Assembly (NCBI GenBank): GCA_002389045.1
Contig: DGNS01000006.1
Span: forward strand, 168,737 to 232,736
Source: Thiotrichaceae bacterium UBA4486
GTDB taxonomy: Bacteria; Pseudomonadota; Gammaproteobacteria; Eutrophobiales; Eutrophobiaceae
Direction: 5' to 3'
Length of the DNA: 64,000 nt
The position numbers were made by a program, and so were the translations under genes. Positions 50,854 to 61,900 of this stretch are shown here, in pieces. Position 1 is the stretch's first letter. Each line of letters starts with the position of its first letter. The notes beneath the pieces were generated by a model. It was not told where the DNA came from and searched no databases. It saw only the letters and a program-made list of their open reading frames with translations.

Positions 50854-51801
50854 ATGGAAAAACAAACGCTCATTGAAGTTGATCAGATCAGCCGTTTTTA
50901 TGGTGAGCATTGTGCCGTTAACGATGTCAGTTTTACCGTGCAACGCGGTGAAGTCCTGGGTTTCCTGGGGCCGAATGGCGCCGGCAAGTCCACTACCATG
51001 CAGATCATCTGCGGTGTGCAGACCGCCAGTACGGGTCGCGTCAGTATAGCAGGACACGACATTTTCGATGAGCCTGCCGCGGCCAAGTCGCACATCGGCT
51101 TTCTGCCTGAAATACCGCCTTTGTACCTGGATCTGACCGTGGACGAATACCTGGCCTACGCCGCACGCCTGCGCCGGGTTGCCGGAGCGGACATTGCCGC
51201 GGCCGTGGATCGCGCCCGATCACGTTGCGGACTCAGCGATACCGGGCACCGCCTGATCCGCAACCTGTCCAGGGGCTACCGGCAACGGGTCGGCATCGCC
51301 CAGGCCATCATTCATTCACCGGCCGTGGTGATTCTCGATGAACCCACTTCCGGCCTTGATCCGATCCAGATCCGCGAGATCCGCGAACTGATTCGCGAAC
51401 TCGGCAACGATCACAGCGTCATCCTGTCCACGCACATTCTTTCCGAAGTGCAGACCGTCTGTAACCGCGTACTCATCATTCACCAGGGCAGGCTGGTCAT
51501 GGATAAAGCCATCGCCGAACTGGAAGAACAACAACATAACGTGCTGAACCTGAGCTTCCTCAATCCGCCCGGCAGAGACGCCCTGCTGGCGCTGGATTAT
51601 GTGACCGACGTGGAACAAACCGGCGCGCAGAGTTTCCGGCTGCGCTATGCCGAAGGCCGGTCTGTGCATGACGATCTGTGTCGCGCGGCAATGGACAACC
51701 AGTGGGGTCTGAAGGCCATGACACCGCAAACCCATACCCTGGAAGAAACCTTCCTGCAACTGACGCAGCAGGATGATACGCAAGCCGGAGCCGGGGCATG
51801 A
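50854..51801 (+). CDS. ABC transporter ATP-binding protein (GldA-like)
   Basis: This 315-residue ATPase energises an exporter-type ABC complex. Walker A is GPNGAGKST, the signature NLSRGYRQRVGIAQAI follows, then Walker B VVILDEPTSGLDP and the H-loop STHILSEV. A C-terminal domain of about 85 residues follows. It overlaps the permease gene by four bases (ATGA). The neighbours identify it as the Gld-type set ATPase-permease-GldG-DUF4340, which is widespread outside gliding bacteria and is of unknown substrate. Confidence 0.93.
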   Translation: MEKQTLIEVDQISRFYGEHCAVNDVSFTVQRGEVLGFLGPNGAGKSTTMQIICGVQTASTGRVSIAGHDIFDEPAAAKSHIGFLPEIPPLYLDLTVDEYLAYAARLRRVAGADIAAAVDRARSRCGLSDTGHRLIRNLSRGYRQRVGIAQAIIHSPAVVILDEPTSGLDPIQIREIRELIRELGNDHSVILSTHILSEVQTVCNRVLIIHQGRLVMDKAIAELEEQQHNVLNLSFLNPPGRDALLALDYVTDVEQTGAQSFRLRYAEGRSVHDDLCRAAMDNQWGLKAMTPQTHTLEETFLQLTQQDDTQAGAGA

Positions 51802-52544
51802 ACGTAACCCTGGCCATTGCCAATCATGAACTGCGCCGCCTGTTCAAGTCGCCGCTGGCCTGGGTCATCCTCGCCGTGGTCCAGTTCCTGCTGGCGCAGC
51901 TGTTTTTGAAATACTGGGAGATCTTCGAGACCCGGGGCGCCGCGTACAGCGACATCGGCCTGACCGAGATCGTGGTTACCAGCCTTTACCAGAGCACCGC
52001 GATCATCCTGTTACTGGTGACACCGTTCATCACCATGCGCGGTTTCAGCGAAGAACGGCGCAGCGGCACCATACGGCTGTTGCTGTCATCCCCGGTTTCC
52101 ATCACCCAGCTGGTGATCGGTAAATACCTCAGCATACTCGGTTTCCTGTTGCTGGTCGTGGCCATGGTGACATTGATGCCGCTGTCGCTCGGCACCGGCA
52201 CCCGCCTGGATTATTTCCAGTTGCTTGCCGGCATCACCGGGCTGGCCCTGCTGGTATCTTCCTTCGTTGCTATCGGGTTGTTCGTATCCACGCTGACACA
52301 ATCCACGGCCGTGGCCGCCATCGGCACCTTCGGCGTGCTGTTTTTGCTCTGGATCCTGAATCTCGCCGGCAACAGCGGCTCCGAACAGGTAGCCGCCGTG
52401 CTTGGCTATCTGTCGCTGCTGACTCACTATAATAACCTGCTCGACGGCCTGTTTGATCTCTCTGACGTGGTCTACTACCTGATCATGACCATCTCGTTCC
52501 TGGTGCTGTCGGTCTGGCGGCTCGATATGGAGCGAATGAACTAG
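51798..52544 (+). CDS. ABC transporter permease (GldF-like)
   Basis: This 248-residue membrane protein has six hydrophobic segments. It begins MNVTLAIANHELRRLFKSPLAWV and includes PFITMRGFSEERRSGTIRLLLSSPV, the family hallmark with the EERRxGT motif. It probably forms the membrane channel with the preceding ATPase. It overlaps its upstream neighbour and sits 3 bp before the GldG-like gene. Confidence 0.92.
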   Translation: MNVTLAIANHELRRLFKSPLAWVILAVVQFLLAQLFLKYWEIFETRGAAYSDIGLTEIVVTSLYQSTAIILLLVTPFITMRGFSEERRSGTIRLLLSSPVSITQLVIGKYLSILGFLLLVVAMVTLMPLSLGTGTRLDYFQLLAGITGLALLVSSFVAIGLFVSTLTQSTAVAAIGTFGVLFLLWILNLAGNSGSEQVAAVLGYLSLLTHYNNLLDGLFDLSDVVYYLIMTISFLVLSVWRLDMERMN

Positions 52545-52547
52545 GCC

Positions 52548-53921
52548 ATGCGGATCTCATCGAAAACCCGGCTGCAGTTCCGCCTGAACAGCGCGCTGAT
52601 GTTCCTGCTGCTGATTGGCGTCGCCATCGTCCTGGGCTGGCTCAGCCAGCGCTTCGATAAACAGTACGACTGGACCACCGCCGGACGGCATACGTTATCG
52701 GAAACCAGCCGTGAAGTACTGAAAACGATCGAGGGGCCGGTGGAGATCACCGCCTACGCCAGCGACAAGCCGGAATTACGCAACATCATCAGGGACATCG
52801 TCGGCCGTTATCAACTCGTCAAGGAAGACATCAACCTGCACTTCGTCAACCCGATCGCCGTGCCGGACGAGGTTCGCAACATGGGCATCACCGTGGACGG
52901 TGAACTGGTCATACACTATGGAGACCAGGTTGAACACGTAAAGTCGGACAACGAAGAAGAGTTTACCAACGCCATGCACCGGCTGGCGCGCGGCGGTGAG
53001 CGCTGGCTGGCCTTCCTGGAAGGTCATGGTGAACGCAACGCCCTGGGCAAGGCAAACCATGATCTCGGACAGTGGGTCAGCTCACTCACTGCCCGTGGCT
53101 ACCAGGTGCAACCCGTTAACCTCGCCGAAATCGACCGTGTTCCGGACAATACCTCGGTGATGGTGATCGCCGGCCCTCAAGTGGATTACCTGCCCGGCGA
53201 GTTAGAAAAGATCCTGAACTATATCGAGTCGGGCGGCAATCTGCTGTGGCTGGTTGACCCGGGCAATCTATACGGCCTGCAAACCCTGGCCCGGCATCTG
53301 CAGGTTGAAATACACCCCGGCACCATCATCGATTTCGTCGGCCAGTTGCTGGGCGTGGATGATCCCACCATTGCTATCGCCACGGGACCGTCGTACCGAC
53401 CGCATCCGGCCCTGCGGGATTTCAACATCACCACGCTGTTTCCCGCGGCCGCGTCCATTGATGTCATTGACAATGAAACCTGGCAGGCTGATCCGCTGAT
53501 CGTCAGCGGCGATCACACCTGGGTGGAGAACGGAGCGTTGCAGGGCACGGTCGAGTTCAATGAAGGCGTGGATGAACCGGGTCCACTGAACCTGATGCTC
53601 AGCCTCAGCCGTGAAATCGAAACCGATGACGACGGCGACACGGTCAGCCGCGTGCAACGCATCATCATCAGTGGTGACGGCGATTTTCTTTCCAACACCT
53701 TTGTCGGCAACAGCGGCAACCTGGATCTCGGTGTACGGCTGGTGAACTGGTTGAGTAACGACGATGAACTGATCGCCATTCCGCCGCGTATTGCCGAGGA
53801 TCGGATCCTGGAGCTGTCCAATGCCGCCAAGCTGGCTATTATCATCGGCTTTCTCATCGTCCTGCCTTTGACGCTGCTGGTGACCGGGCTGGTTATCTGG
53901 TGGCGCCGGCGAACACTCTGA
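52548..53921 (+). CDS. GldG-like ABC-type auxiliary protein
   Basis: This 457-residue protein has one N-terminal helix (FRLNSALMFLLLIGVAIVLG), a large extracytoplasmic domain, and a C-terminal membrane helix (LAIIIGFLIVLPLTLLVTGL). The domain starts YDWTTAGRHTLSETSREVL, typical of GldG-like proteins, and includes FLEGHGERN. It is associated with the ABC transporter encoded upstream. The gene order gldA-gldF-gldG-DUF4340 is conserved. Confidence 0.9.
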   Translation: MRISSKTRLQFRLNSALMFLLLIGVAIVLGWLSQRFDKQYDWTTAGRHTLSETSREVLKTIEGPVEITAYASDKPELRNIIRDIVGRYQLVKEDINLHFVNPIAVPDEVRNMGITVDGELVIHYGDQVEHVKSDNEEEFTNAMHRLARGGERWLAFLEGHGERNALGKANHDLGQWVSSLTARGYQVQPVNLAEIDRVPDNTSVMVIAGPQVDYLPGELEKILNYIESGGNLLWLVDPGNLYGLQTLARHLQVEIHPGTIIDFVGQLLGVDDPTIAIATGPSYRPHPALRDFNITTLFPAAASIDVIDNETWQADPLIVSGDHTWVENGALQGTVEFNEGVDEPGPLNLMLSLSREIETDDDGDTVSRVQRIIISGDGDFLSNTFVGNSGNLDLGVRLVNWLSNDDELIAIPPRIAEDRILELSNAAKLAIIIGFLIVLPLTLLVTGLVIWWRRRTL

Positions 53922-53924
53922 TCA

Positions 53925-54779
53925 ATGCAGTCACGGTTCATCATTAATTTAATCCTGCTGCTGATCATAGTCGGCATCAGTCTCTACCTGACGTTCACTC
54001 CGCCCGATGATGAAGGTTCTGAAACCGCAGCCATCAGTGATGTGCCCGCAGAACAAATCCGGACCATCCGTATTGAACGCAAGGACCGGCAGGCCATTCA
54101 CTTCAGCAAGGACGGCGACACCTGGATGATGCGTTCACCGTTCGAGGTCAAGGCCCGGCCACAGCGAATCGAGACGTTGCTGGGACTGCTGGCTACACCG
54201 AGCGTCGATCAACTCGATGCCGGTGACGCTGCTCTTGACAGGATGAACCTGCAAACACCGGAAGTCACCTTGCGGCTTGACGACGAGGTGTTTGCTTTCG
54301 GCGATGTGAATCCGCTGGATCAGACCCGCTATGTGCTCTATCGCGATACCATCCATTTAATAAACGACCATCTCTATCCGCAACTCACAACCGGCGCGGG
54401 GTTTTTTATCGATACCAAAGTCGTGCCGGATGACGCAAACATCAGCATGGTCCAGTATCCGCAATTCCGACTGCTCAGACAGGAAGGTCAATGGCAACTG
54501 GAGTCGGCACTGGACATCAGTGATGAACGCGTGCAACAACTGGGACGCGTCTGGAGTGAACTGCGCGCCGGCAATGTGCGTGCTTACGAGCCTCTTGAAC
54601 CGTTGTATGAAATCAGCGTCACCCTGGACAACGGCGAGGTCATCGATTACGCCGTGGTCTCGGATCTGCCAACCCTGATCCTGGCGCGGCCGGATCTGAA
54701 ACTGCAATATCACATCCCGGAATACCTGTCGGAACAACTTTTCCCGCGCGAGGACATCGACACCGCGGGCGCTGAGTAG
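53925..54779 (+). CDS. DUF4340 protein
   Basis: This 284-residue protein has one N-terminal membrane helix (FIINLILLLIIVGISLYLTF) and a periplasmic, beta-rich remainder. DUF4340 proteins accompany Gld-type ABC systems. Segments like PEVTLRLDDEVFAFGDVNPL and TRYVLYRDTIHLIN fit. The start is the ATG at 53925, 3 bp after the GldG-like gene. Its stop touches the ATG of mutM with no gap. Confidence 0.88.
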   Translation: MQSRFIINLILLLIIVGISLYLTFTPPDDEGSETAAISDVPAEQIRTIRIERKDRQAIHFSKDGDTWMMRSPFEVKARPQRIETLLGLLATPSVDQLDAGDAALDRMNLQTPEVTLRLDDEVFAFGDVNPLDQTRYVLYRDTIHLINDHLYPQLTTGAGFFIDTKVVPDDANISMVQYPQFRLLRQEGQWQLESALDISDERVQQLGRVWSELRAGNVRAYEPLEPLYEISVTLDNGEVIDYAVVSDLPTLILARPDLKLQYHIPEYLSEQLFPREDIDTAGAE

Positions 54780-55595
54780 ATGCCCGAACTGCCGGAGGTC
54801 GAGACGACCCGTATCGGTATCGCCCCTTATATTCTTGGTGAAACCGTTGCCCGCATTACGATTCGCAACCGCAACCTGCGCTGGCCGGTATCGCGGCGAT
54901 TGCAACGGGAACTGCCGGGTCAGCAGATCCGCAAAGTGGATCGGCGCGGCAAGTACCTGCTGTTCCATGCTGAACGGGGCTGCATGATTTTACACCTCGG
55001 CATGAGCGGTCACCTGCGAGTACTGCAGTCCAAGACCGCTGCAACCGCTCATGATCATGTGGATATTGAATTTGCATCGGGCGCCACCCTGCGCTTTAAC
55101 GATCCGCGCCGTTTCGGATCCATACACTGGACGATGAAGGATCCGGCACAGCATGCCCTGCTGAAACACCTCGGACCGGAACCTCTGGGCGAGGATCTGC
55201 AGGGTGACTATCTGTTTCAACAATCGAGAAAGCGCAGACAGGCGGTAAAAAGTTTCATTATGGACAGTCGCATTGTCGTTGGCGTCGGCAACATCTACGC
55301 CAGCGAATCCCTGTTCGCCGCCGGCATACATCCGCAACGCGGCGCCGGACGGATCAGCCTGGCCAGATACACTGCCCTGGTGGATGAAATCAGAAACGTG
55401 CTGAAACTGGCCCTTGCCCGGGGCGGCACCACCTTGCGGGATTTCGTCGACGGTGACGGCCGGCCGGGATATTTCCGCAATGAACTGAAAGTCTATGACC
55501 GCACCGGTCTGCCCTGTCTTAAGTGTGGCCAGCCGATCAAACAACTGCGCATCGCCCAAAGGTCCAGTTTTTATTGCAGTTGTTGTCAGCGATAG
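54780..55595 (+). CDS. mutM: Formamidopyrimidine-DNA glycosylase
   Basis: MutM removes oxidised purines such as 8-oxoguanine and cuts the abasic site. It has 271 residues. The catalytic N-terminus is PELPEVET, with K57 in DRRGKYLLF and GVGNIYASESLF in the helix-two-turn-helix. The C-terminal zinc finger has four cysteines in CLKCGQP and SFYCSCCQR. It begins directly after the DUF4340 stop codon (TAGATG) and so is coupled to the ABC operon. Confidence 0.96.
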   Translation: MPELPEVETTRIGIAPYILGETVARITIRNRNLRWPVSRRLQRELPGQQIRKVDRRGKYLLFHAERGCMILHLGMSGHLRVLQSKTAATAHDHVDIEFASGATLRFNDPRRFGSIHWTMKDPAQHALLKHLGPEPLGEDLQGDYLFQQSRKRRQAVKSFIMDSRIVVGVGNIYASESLFAAGIHPQRGAGRISLARYTALVDEIRNVLKLALARGGTTLRDFVDGDGRPGYFRNELKVYDRTGLPCLKCGQPIKQLRIAQRSSFYCSCCQR

Positions 55596-55919
55596 CTGCC
55601 TTGATGATCCTGATTCGTCAGTAACGAATATCCATGCTTTCTGCTCATGTTACGGGCACCTGATGTGAGCCAACTTATCGCCCGGCTCCCATATCGTTTA
55701 GCGTTGATCCTTTGGTATTGGTGTGTCATCCCGAACGAACGTGAGGGATCTTCTTCCCTCGGCGTACAGACCCGGTTTTCACTCAGGACACCTGGCGACC
55801 ATTTTCGCATTCGGTCAAAATAACAGAGTTACAATACATGGACCGGACTAATGCACTCTCATCCGGTCGTTCCGGGTCAGAATGCCGTGTAATCCATAAC
55901 ACCCGGCAGCAACCGGGGC
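55596..55919. other. Gene-free gap between mutM and the RTX gene
   Basis: This 324-bp stretch separates mutM from the convergent RTX gene. It holds one dispersed-repeat-like element (55725-55754, listed separately) and a short hairpin (CCCGG/CCGGG near 55902-55917) that could end the RTX transcript but lacks a good T-tract. No gene is supported. Confidence 0.5.
55725..55754. repeat. Dispersed intergenic repeat-like element
   Basis: The sequence TCATCCCGAACGAACGTGAG followed by GGATCTTC belongs to a type often found scattered in intergenic regions of proteobacteria. It occurs once in this window. Confidence 0.45.
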
Positions 55920-58900
55920 CTAGGTCGTCGTCCACGCCGCGGCAATCACCGATTGCACATCGTCCTGATGCTGTTGCGGGACGTTCAGGTTCCCGGCGGC
56001 CTGTACATCGAACACCGCCATGGCCTCAACGAGTTGCTGTACCTGGGTGTTTATCAGGGTGGCGCTGCCATCGGCTGCCGTCATGGTCTCAATGTGGTTC
56101 GTCTCATCGGCATACCAGTCCTGGATGGATACATAATCCTGCGAGCCGACGGCGCCCACTCTCAGATCCTGATCGTATTGCCAGAACCATAAGTCATTGT
56201 GCTGGAGTCCCGTGAATTCCAGGGTGTCGTCTCCCCCCGTATCGTGGATGTGATCAACCCCCGAACCGGCTTGTAGTACATAGTGATCATCGCCAGTCAA
56301 TCCCAACAGGGTGTTGCTGCCGGCATCGGCCATGAACGGCCCGCCCTGTGGATCAACACCGGTTTGCACATCGGCCGTCATTTGTTCAGGGATAAAACTG
56401 AACCGGTCCGTGGGCACGTCGGCGCTGAACAGGGTCTGATCATCCAGCATCACCCAGTCCGTGTTGTTGTTGCTCGCCTCCAGCCGCCAGCGCACCGGGT
56501 CACGCTCGGCATGGTCGTTGGCGGTTGCAAAACGGTAACTGTCCGCCACCAGTTCCGTCCCGAAATCCAGCACCAGTGAGCCCTTGTTGAAATCCAGCCA
56601 CTTGCTGGTGAGATCACCATCCGCCACCCGGAACGGTTCCTCATTCAGCGGATTGCTGCCGCCGGGGTTGCTCACCGTCGCGCCCGTTAATACCTGGCCC
56701 TGATAGAACAGTTGCAGTTCCGAGACCTGCACACTGTTGGCCGTGGCGTCGTTGCGGAGTTTTGTAGGCGTGAGGCGATAATAGCGATAGCCGGATCCGG
56801 TCTGATCAAGAATGCCCAGATCAACCGTCGCCGGCTCCGATTCAGCGCCGGATTGATCGGCAATGGTGTAGGTAAAAGAATCATGGAATGTTTCACTGCC
56901 GTCATGCGTATAGATCACGGTGCCATCATCATTACTGAACAGGCTCCCATGCTCCGGGCCGGATTGGATATTGATACTGGCCGGATCCAGCCCGTCATCG
57001 GGATCCGTATCGTTATTGATCACATGGATGTTCACCGAGGATCCCGTCATCACTGTCGCTGTATCATCAGCGGCGGCGGGCGCTTCATTCGTGAACGTCT
57101 TCTCCTCAAGGAAAGTAAAGCGGCTCAACGGCGTCGGGAAATCGGCGCCGGACTGATCATCCAGTACGTTCCACTCAAGCTGATCCTGGCTGGCTTCCAG
57201 CCGCCAGCGCACCGGGTCGCGCTCGGCATGGTCGTTGGCGGTGGCAAATCGGTAACTGTCCGCCACCAGTTCCGTCCCGAAATCCAGCACTAGCGGACCC
57301 TTGTTGAAATCCAGCCACTTGCTGGTGAGATCGCCATCCACCGCCCGGAACGGTTCCTCGTTCTGCGGATTGCTGCCGCCGGGGTTGCTCACCGTCGCGC
57401 CCGTCAACGCCTGGCCCTGATAGAACAGTTGCAGTTCCGAGACCTGCACGCTGTTGGCCGTGGCGTCGTTGCGGAGTTTTGTGGGCGTGAGGCGGTAATA
57501 ACGATACGCGGTTCCATCCTGTTCCAGAACGGTCAGATCAACGGTGGCGGGATTGGACGCATCGCCCGATACATCCGCGATGGTGTAGGTGAAACTGTCT
57601 GCACCCGTACTGCTGCCGTCGTGGTCATAGGTCACCGTGCCATCCTCGTTCACGGTGACGGTGCCATTCACCGGAGTTGTCTCAATTCGGATCCCGGCCG
57701 GATCCAGCCCGTCGTCGGGATCCGTATCGTTATTGATCACATTGATGTTTACTGAGGATCCCGTCATCACTGTGCCGGTATCATCCTCAGCCACAGGAGC
57801 GATATTAACGAATGCCTGCTCGGGAATGGCCGTGAACCGGGCGGTTGGCACGGCAAAATCCGCGCCGGTCTGGTCATCCAGAACCGTCCAGTCCTGGTTA
57901 TTCGTGCTGCCTTCCAGCCGCCAGCGCACCGGATCACGCTCGGGATGGTCGTTGGCCGTCGACCAGCTGAAACCATCGATGACGATGGCATCGCCGTAAT
58001 CGAACACCAGCGAGCCCTTGTTAAAATCCAGCCACTTGCTGGCGGTGTCCCCATCCACCGCCCGGAATGGTTCTTCATTCACCGGGTTGATGCCGCCGGG
58101 ATTACTCACCGTCGCGCCCGTGACTGCCTGGCCCTGGTAAAACAGTTGCAGTTCCGAGACCTGCACGCTGTTGGCCCTGGCGTCGTTGCGGAGTTTTGTG
58201 GGCGTGAAACGGTAATAACGGTAGGCGTTTTCCGTTGGGATCATGGCTTCCAGTTCCGCGGCGCTGACCGTTTCCCCACTCGACAATTGCACCATTTCAA
58301 CCTGGCGGTTGCCGTCAACAAACCAGTTCGACAGGGTGATTTGGTCATCGGTCGGTTGACCGTTGTCGAGCAGGCCGATGATGAGATCATCGCCTTGTTG
58401 AGTGACACGCAAGTCCGATAGATCGACACCCGGGCCGAAGGTGATTTGATCGATGCCCTGGTTGTCTGTAATAACATCCCGGCCATCGACCCGGTTGAAG
58501 ATATAGGTGTCATTGCCCCGGCCGCCGCGGAGATCGTCATTTCCGGCGCCACCGGTGATGACGTCATCGCCGTCGCCACTGGTGATGGCATCATTCCCGG
58601 CCAGGCCATTGATGCGGTCGGTCGTGTTGGTGCCGGATAAAGTATCGTCGCCAGCGGTGCCGTCGATATCAAATCCCCGGGCAAGCAATTGCTCATAGGT
58701 CAGGGTGACGTCATCGAATTCGAAGACATTGATGTCCCGCGGCCCGCCAAAGACATCGTTTGGATCGAAGTTCTCAAAATGTACTTCCACCGGGTTGCCG
58801 TTAAAGGTCATTTTCAGTGAACCAAACCCAAGCCGTGGTACGCCGGCCTCGATTGGGAACTGGAACTTCATGAGTTGCTGCTGAGTGGGTGGTGTGATGT

Positions 58901-61900
58901 CGTTAATCCTGATCGCTCCGGCCGTGGTTCCCGCATAGATGTAGGTATCATCGCCCGCCCCGCCCGACAGATTGAAAATAAAACCCGGGATCGTCGCCCC
59001 GGAATTATTGCGCAGGTCGATATTGATTGTGTCATTGCCCGCGCCGGTGTTGATGCGACCTTGCGCGCCGGATGTTGGAATAGAACCGGTAATATTGACA
59101 GTGTCATTGCCGTTCCCGCTGTAAACCAATAGGTTTTTATCAGGAACAGTAAAATAATCAAATATATTGATAATATCGTCGCCATTACCGGCAAGAACAA
59201 CAAGTTGGTCACTTGGCACATTGATGAAGTCATTCCCGTTTGTACCCTGACCGGTAGCACCTTCTTTTCCAATTGTGAGTGTTACCATTGAGGAGGACTG
59301 TGAACCCTGGGCATCCTGCATCACGTAATCGATTTCGACTACCGCCAACTCTTCATCTGCCAATGTGTCAAAGTCCGTGCCCGGATCAAATACGAGTTGA
59401 TTATTATCGATGCTGACTTGTCCCCGGCCACCTTGCAGAGTTGCCGAGACCAGGGTGAAATTTGATGCATCATCTGCAGCATCCACATCCATGTCATTGG
59501 CAAGAACATCGATGATTACTGTGTTATCTACCGCACCACCAGAGGGATCAAATCGACGGGCAGCAATACTATCAGAGGATATTCCCCAGTTCGCATCATC
59601 GCTTGTCCAGGTTACCAGGATACTACCATCACTGAGACGAATGCTATCAGGATTAGGATTACTATCTACGGCAAATTCATTTACCAGAAAGCGATTACCG
59701 AATGTGGATCCATTAGCATCATAGCGCTGTCCGAATATAACATTGGTATTATATTCCGGCCTGGGATCTGTATTTACCCATGCCACCAAAAATCCACCAT
59801 CATTAAGGGCTACAATAGAAGGATCTGATTTGTAAGCTTCACTGTCTGGAAGGTCTGTTATGGATATATAGCCGCTGATTGCCTGGTAACTACTATCAAA
59901 CAATTGACCTAAAATATAGAAATCTGATATCCCTTCAGCAGCCATCCATGTGACGAGAAAATTACCGTTGTCAAGTGCGACTACATCTGGAGTCGTTTCC
60001 TCCAGACTGACAAGAGATGTTAATACATGTATGTCACCTGATAAATCATTAATATCTGAGTCGAAGTGTTTAACAAATATTCCCCTCTCATTATCGTATG
60101 GAGCGGCTTCATCTTCACTACGCCAGGTTACTAAAAATCCACCATCTGCAGTTGGAGAAACCGCAGGATCCATAGGTTTCTGTTGGTATGCACTGGCAAT
60201 AATAAATTCGGCACCGGATTTATTTCCATCTGAGTCAAATTTCTGCCCGATAACTTCGCGCGTTGTATTTATCCCGGAAGTCAAGCCACTGTCCCATGCT
60301 GCTACAAATTGTCCATTCAACAGAGGAGCCAGATTTACATTGTATTCACTATTCGATGTATCCGTGTTTATTGACACTTTACTATTAATTGGGGTGCCAT
60401 CTGCACTGAATCGTTGGCCAACTACCTCTGTATCAAAACTATTCGAAGAGTCAAATGAATCCTCAATCCAACTTACGAAATAACTGCCATCCGTAAGGCC
60501 AACAACCGCCGGGCCAGTGGAATAGGTGATGTAACTGGATACAGAGGCTACTGCAACAATATCTCCGTTCTTAGTTCCATTTGCATAATAAGCCTGCGAA
60601 TAGATGCCGCCTCCGGATTCTTCCCACGCAATGACATAGCCGCCATCGGATAAATTCGCAACATTTGATGTAATTCCATAACCCGACGTTCCTGAATCAC
60701 TTACCAGAAATTCCGGATCCGGCGTGATCTCCGGGCTACTGGATGCACCTAACAAGGTTAGTGATGCCGCATCCGGTGCAGCACTGGGGGTATCATTAAC
60801 ATTATTGATCTGGAGATTAAATATTGTTGATTCACTCAAACCACCTGCATCAGTTGCGATAAACTTGACATCGATATTGCCGACATCGGCGTTTTTCGGT
60901 ATGCCTGAAAAGCTCAATGTCAATGGATCAAAATTCAGCCACCCCGGCAATGGATCATCATTGGTCAGGGTGGCGCTGTAAGTTAATGAATCACCATCCG
61001 GATCGCTGAAGGTGGTCTCCGGTATGACGTACTCGAAGAAGGCATCTTCGTTAATCACCTGATCGGCCAAAGTGCCATCCAGAACAGGTTTGTCATTGAT
61101 GGCCGCCTCGATATCTGTATTGGTAAGTTCACTGGCATCGGAGAACAACAAGCGTTCAAAGGTATTATTCGCCCAGTCGTTGATGGTGACCTGGCTTTCC
61201 GGTGTGGTGATCGTCACGTTGCCGTTGACACGGTTGATGATCAGATCGGATGCCGTGATATTTTCAGTAAATTCCAGGGTGTCGTTGCCCTGGGAGTCGA
61301 TGATGTTGGCATCCGTGACATCGGCCAGCAGGTAATAATGATCGTCATCCTGTCCGCCATCCACGGTGTCGCCTTCGCCGATAATGAGCGTATCCTCGCC
61401 ATCACGGCCGTACAGGGTATCCGCCCCCAAGCCTCCGTCCAGAAAATCGAAGTCCGCTCCCCCGTCCAGGATGTCTTCGCCGCTTCCGCCGAATAATGTG
61501 TCCTGACCCGCTTCCCCGTACAATTCGTCGTTTTCCGAGCCACCATACAAAGAATCGTCTCCGGTACCCCCATAGATCCGGTCTTCGCCAGCATCGCCGC
61601 TGATGTCATCGTTGCCCGCATCGCCCTTTAAGTAGTCGTCGTCCGCGCCGCCTTCGATGAAGTCATCGTCGGCGCCCCCATGGATACTGTCCTCGCCCTT
61701 TCCACCTGCAAGCACGTCAAAACCGTCCTCGCCAAAGATCAGATCGTCGTCATCACCGCCATCCACGTAATCATCGCCGGACTGGGCATTGATGGCGTCA
61801 TTCCCGCTCCCTCCCAACACAGTATCATCACCTTTGCCACTCAGGATCAGATCGCTGCCCGCCCCACCGTCGATGTAATCACCACCGGCTTGCAGGGCTT

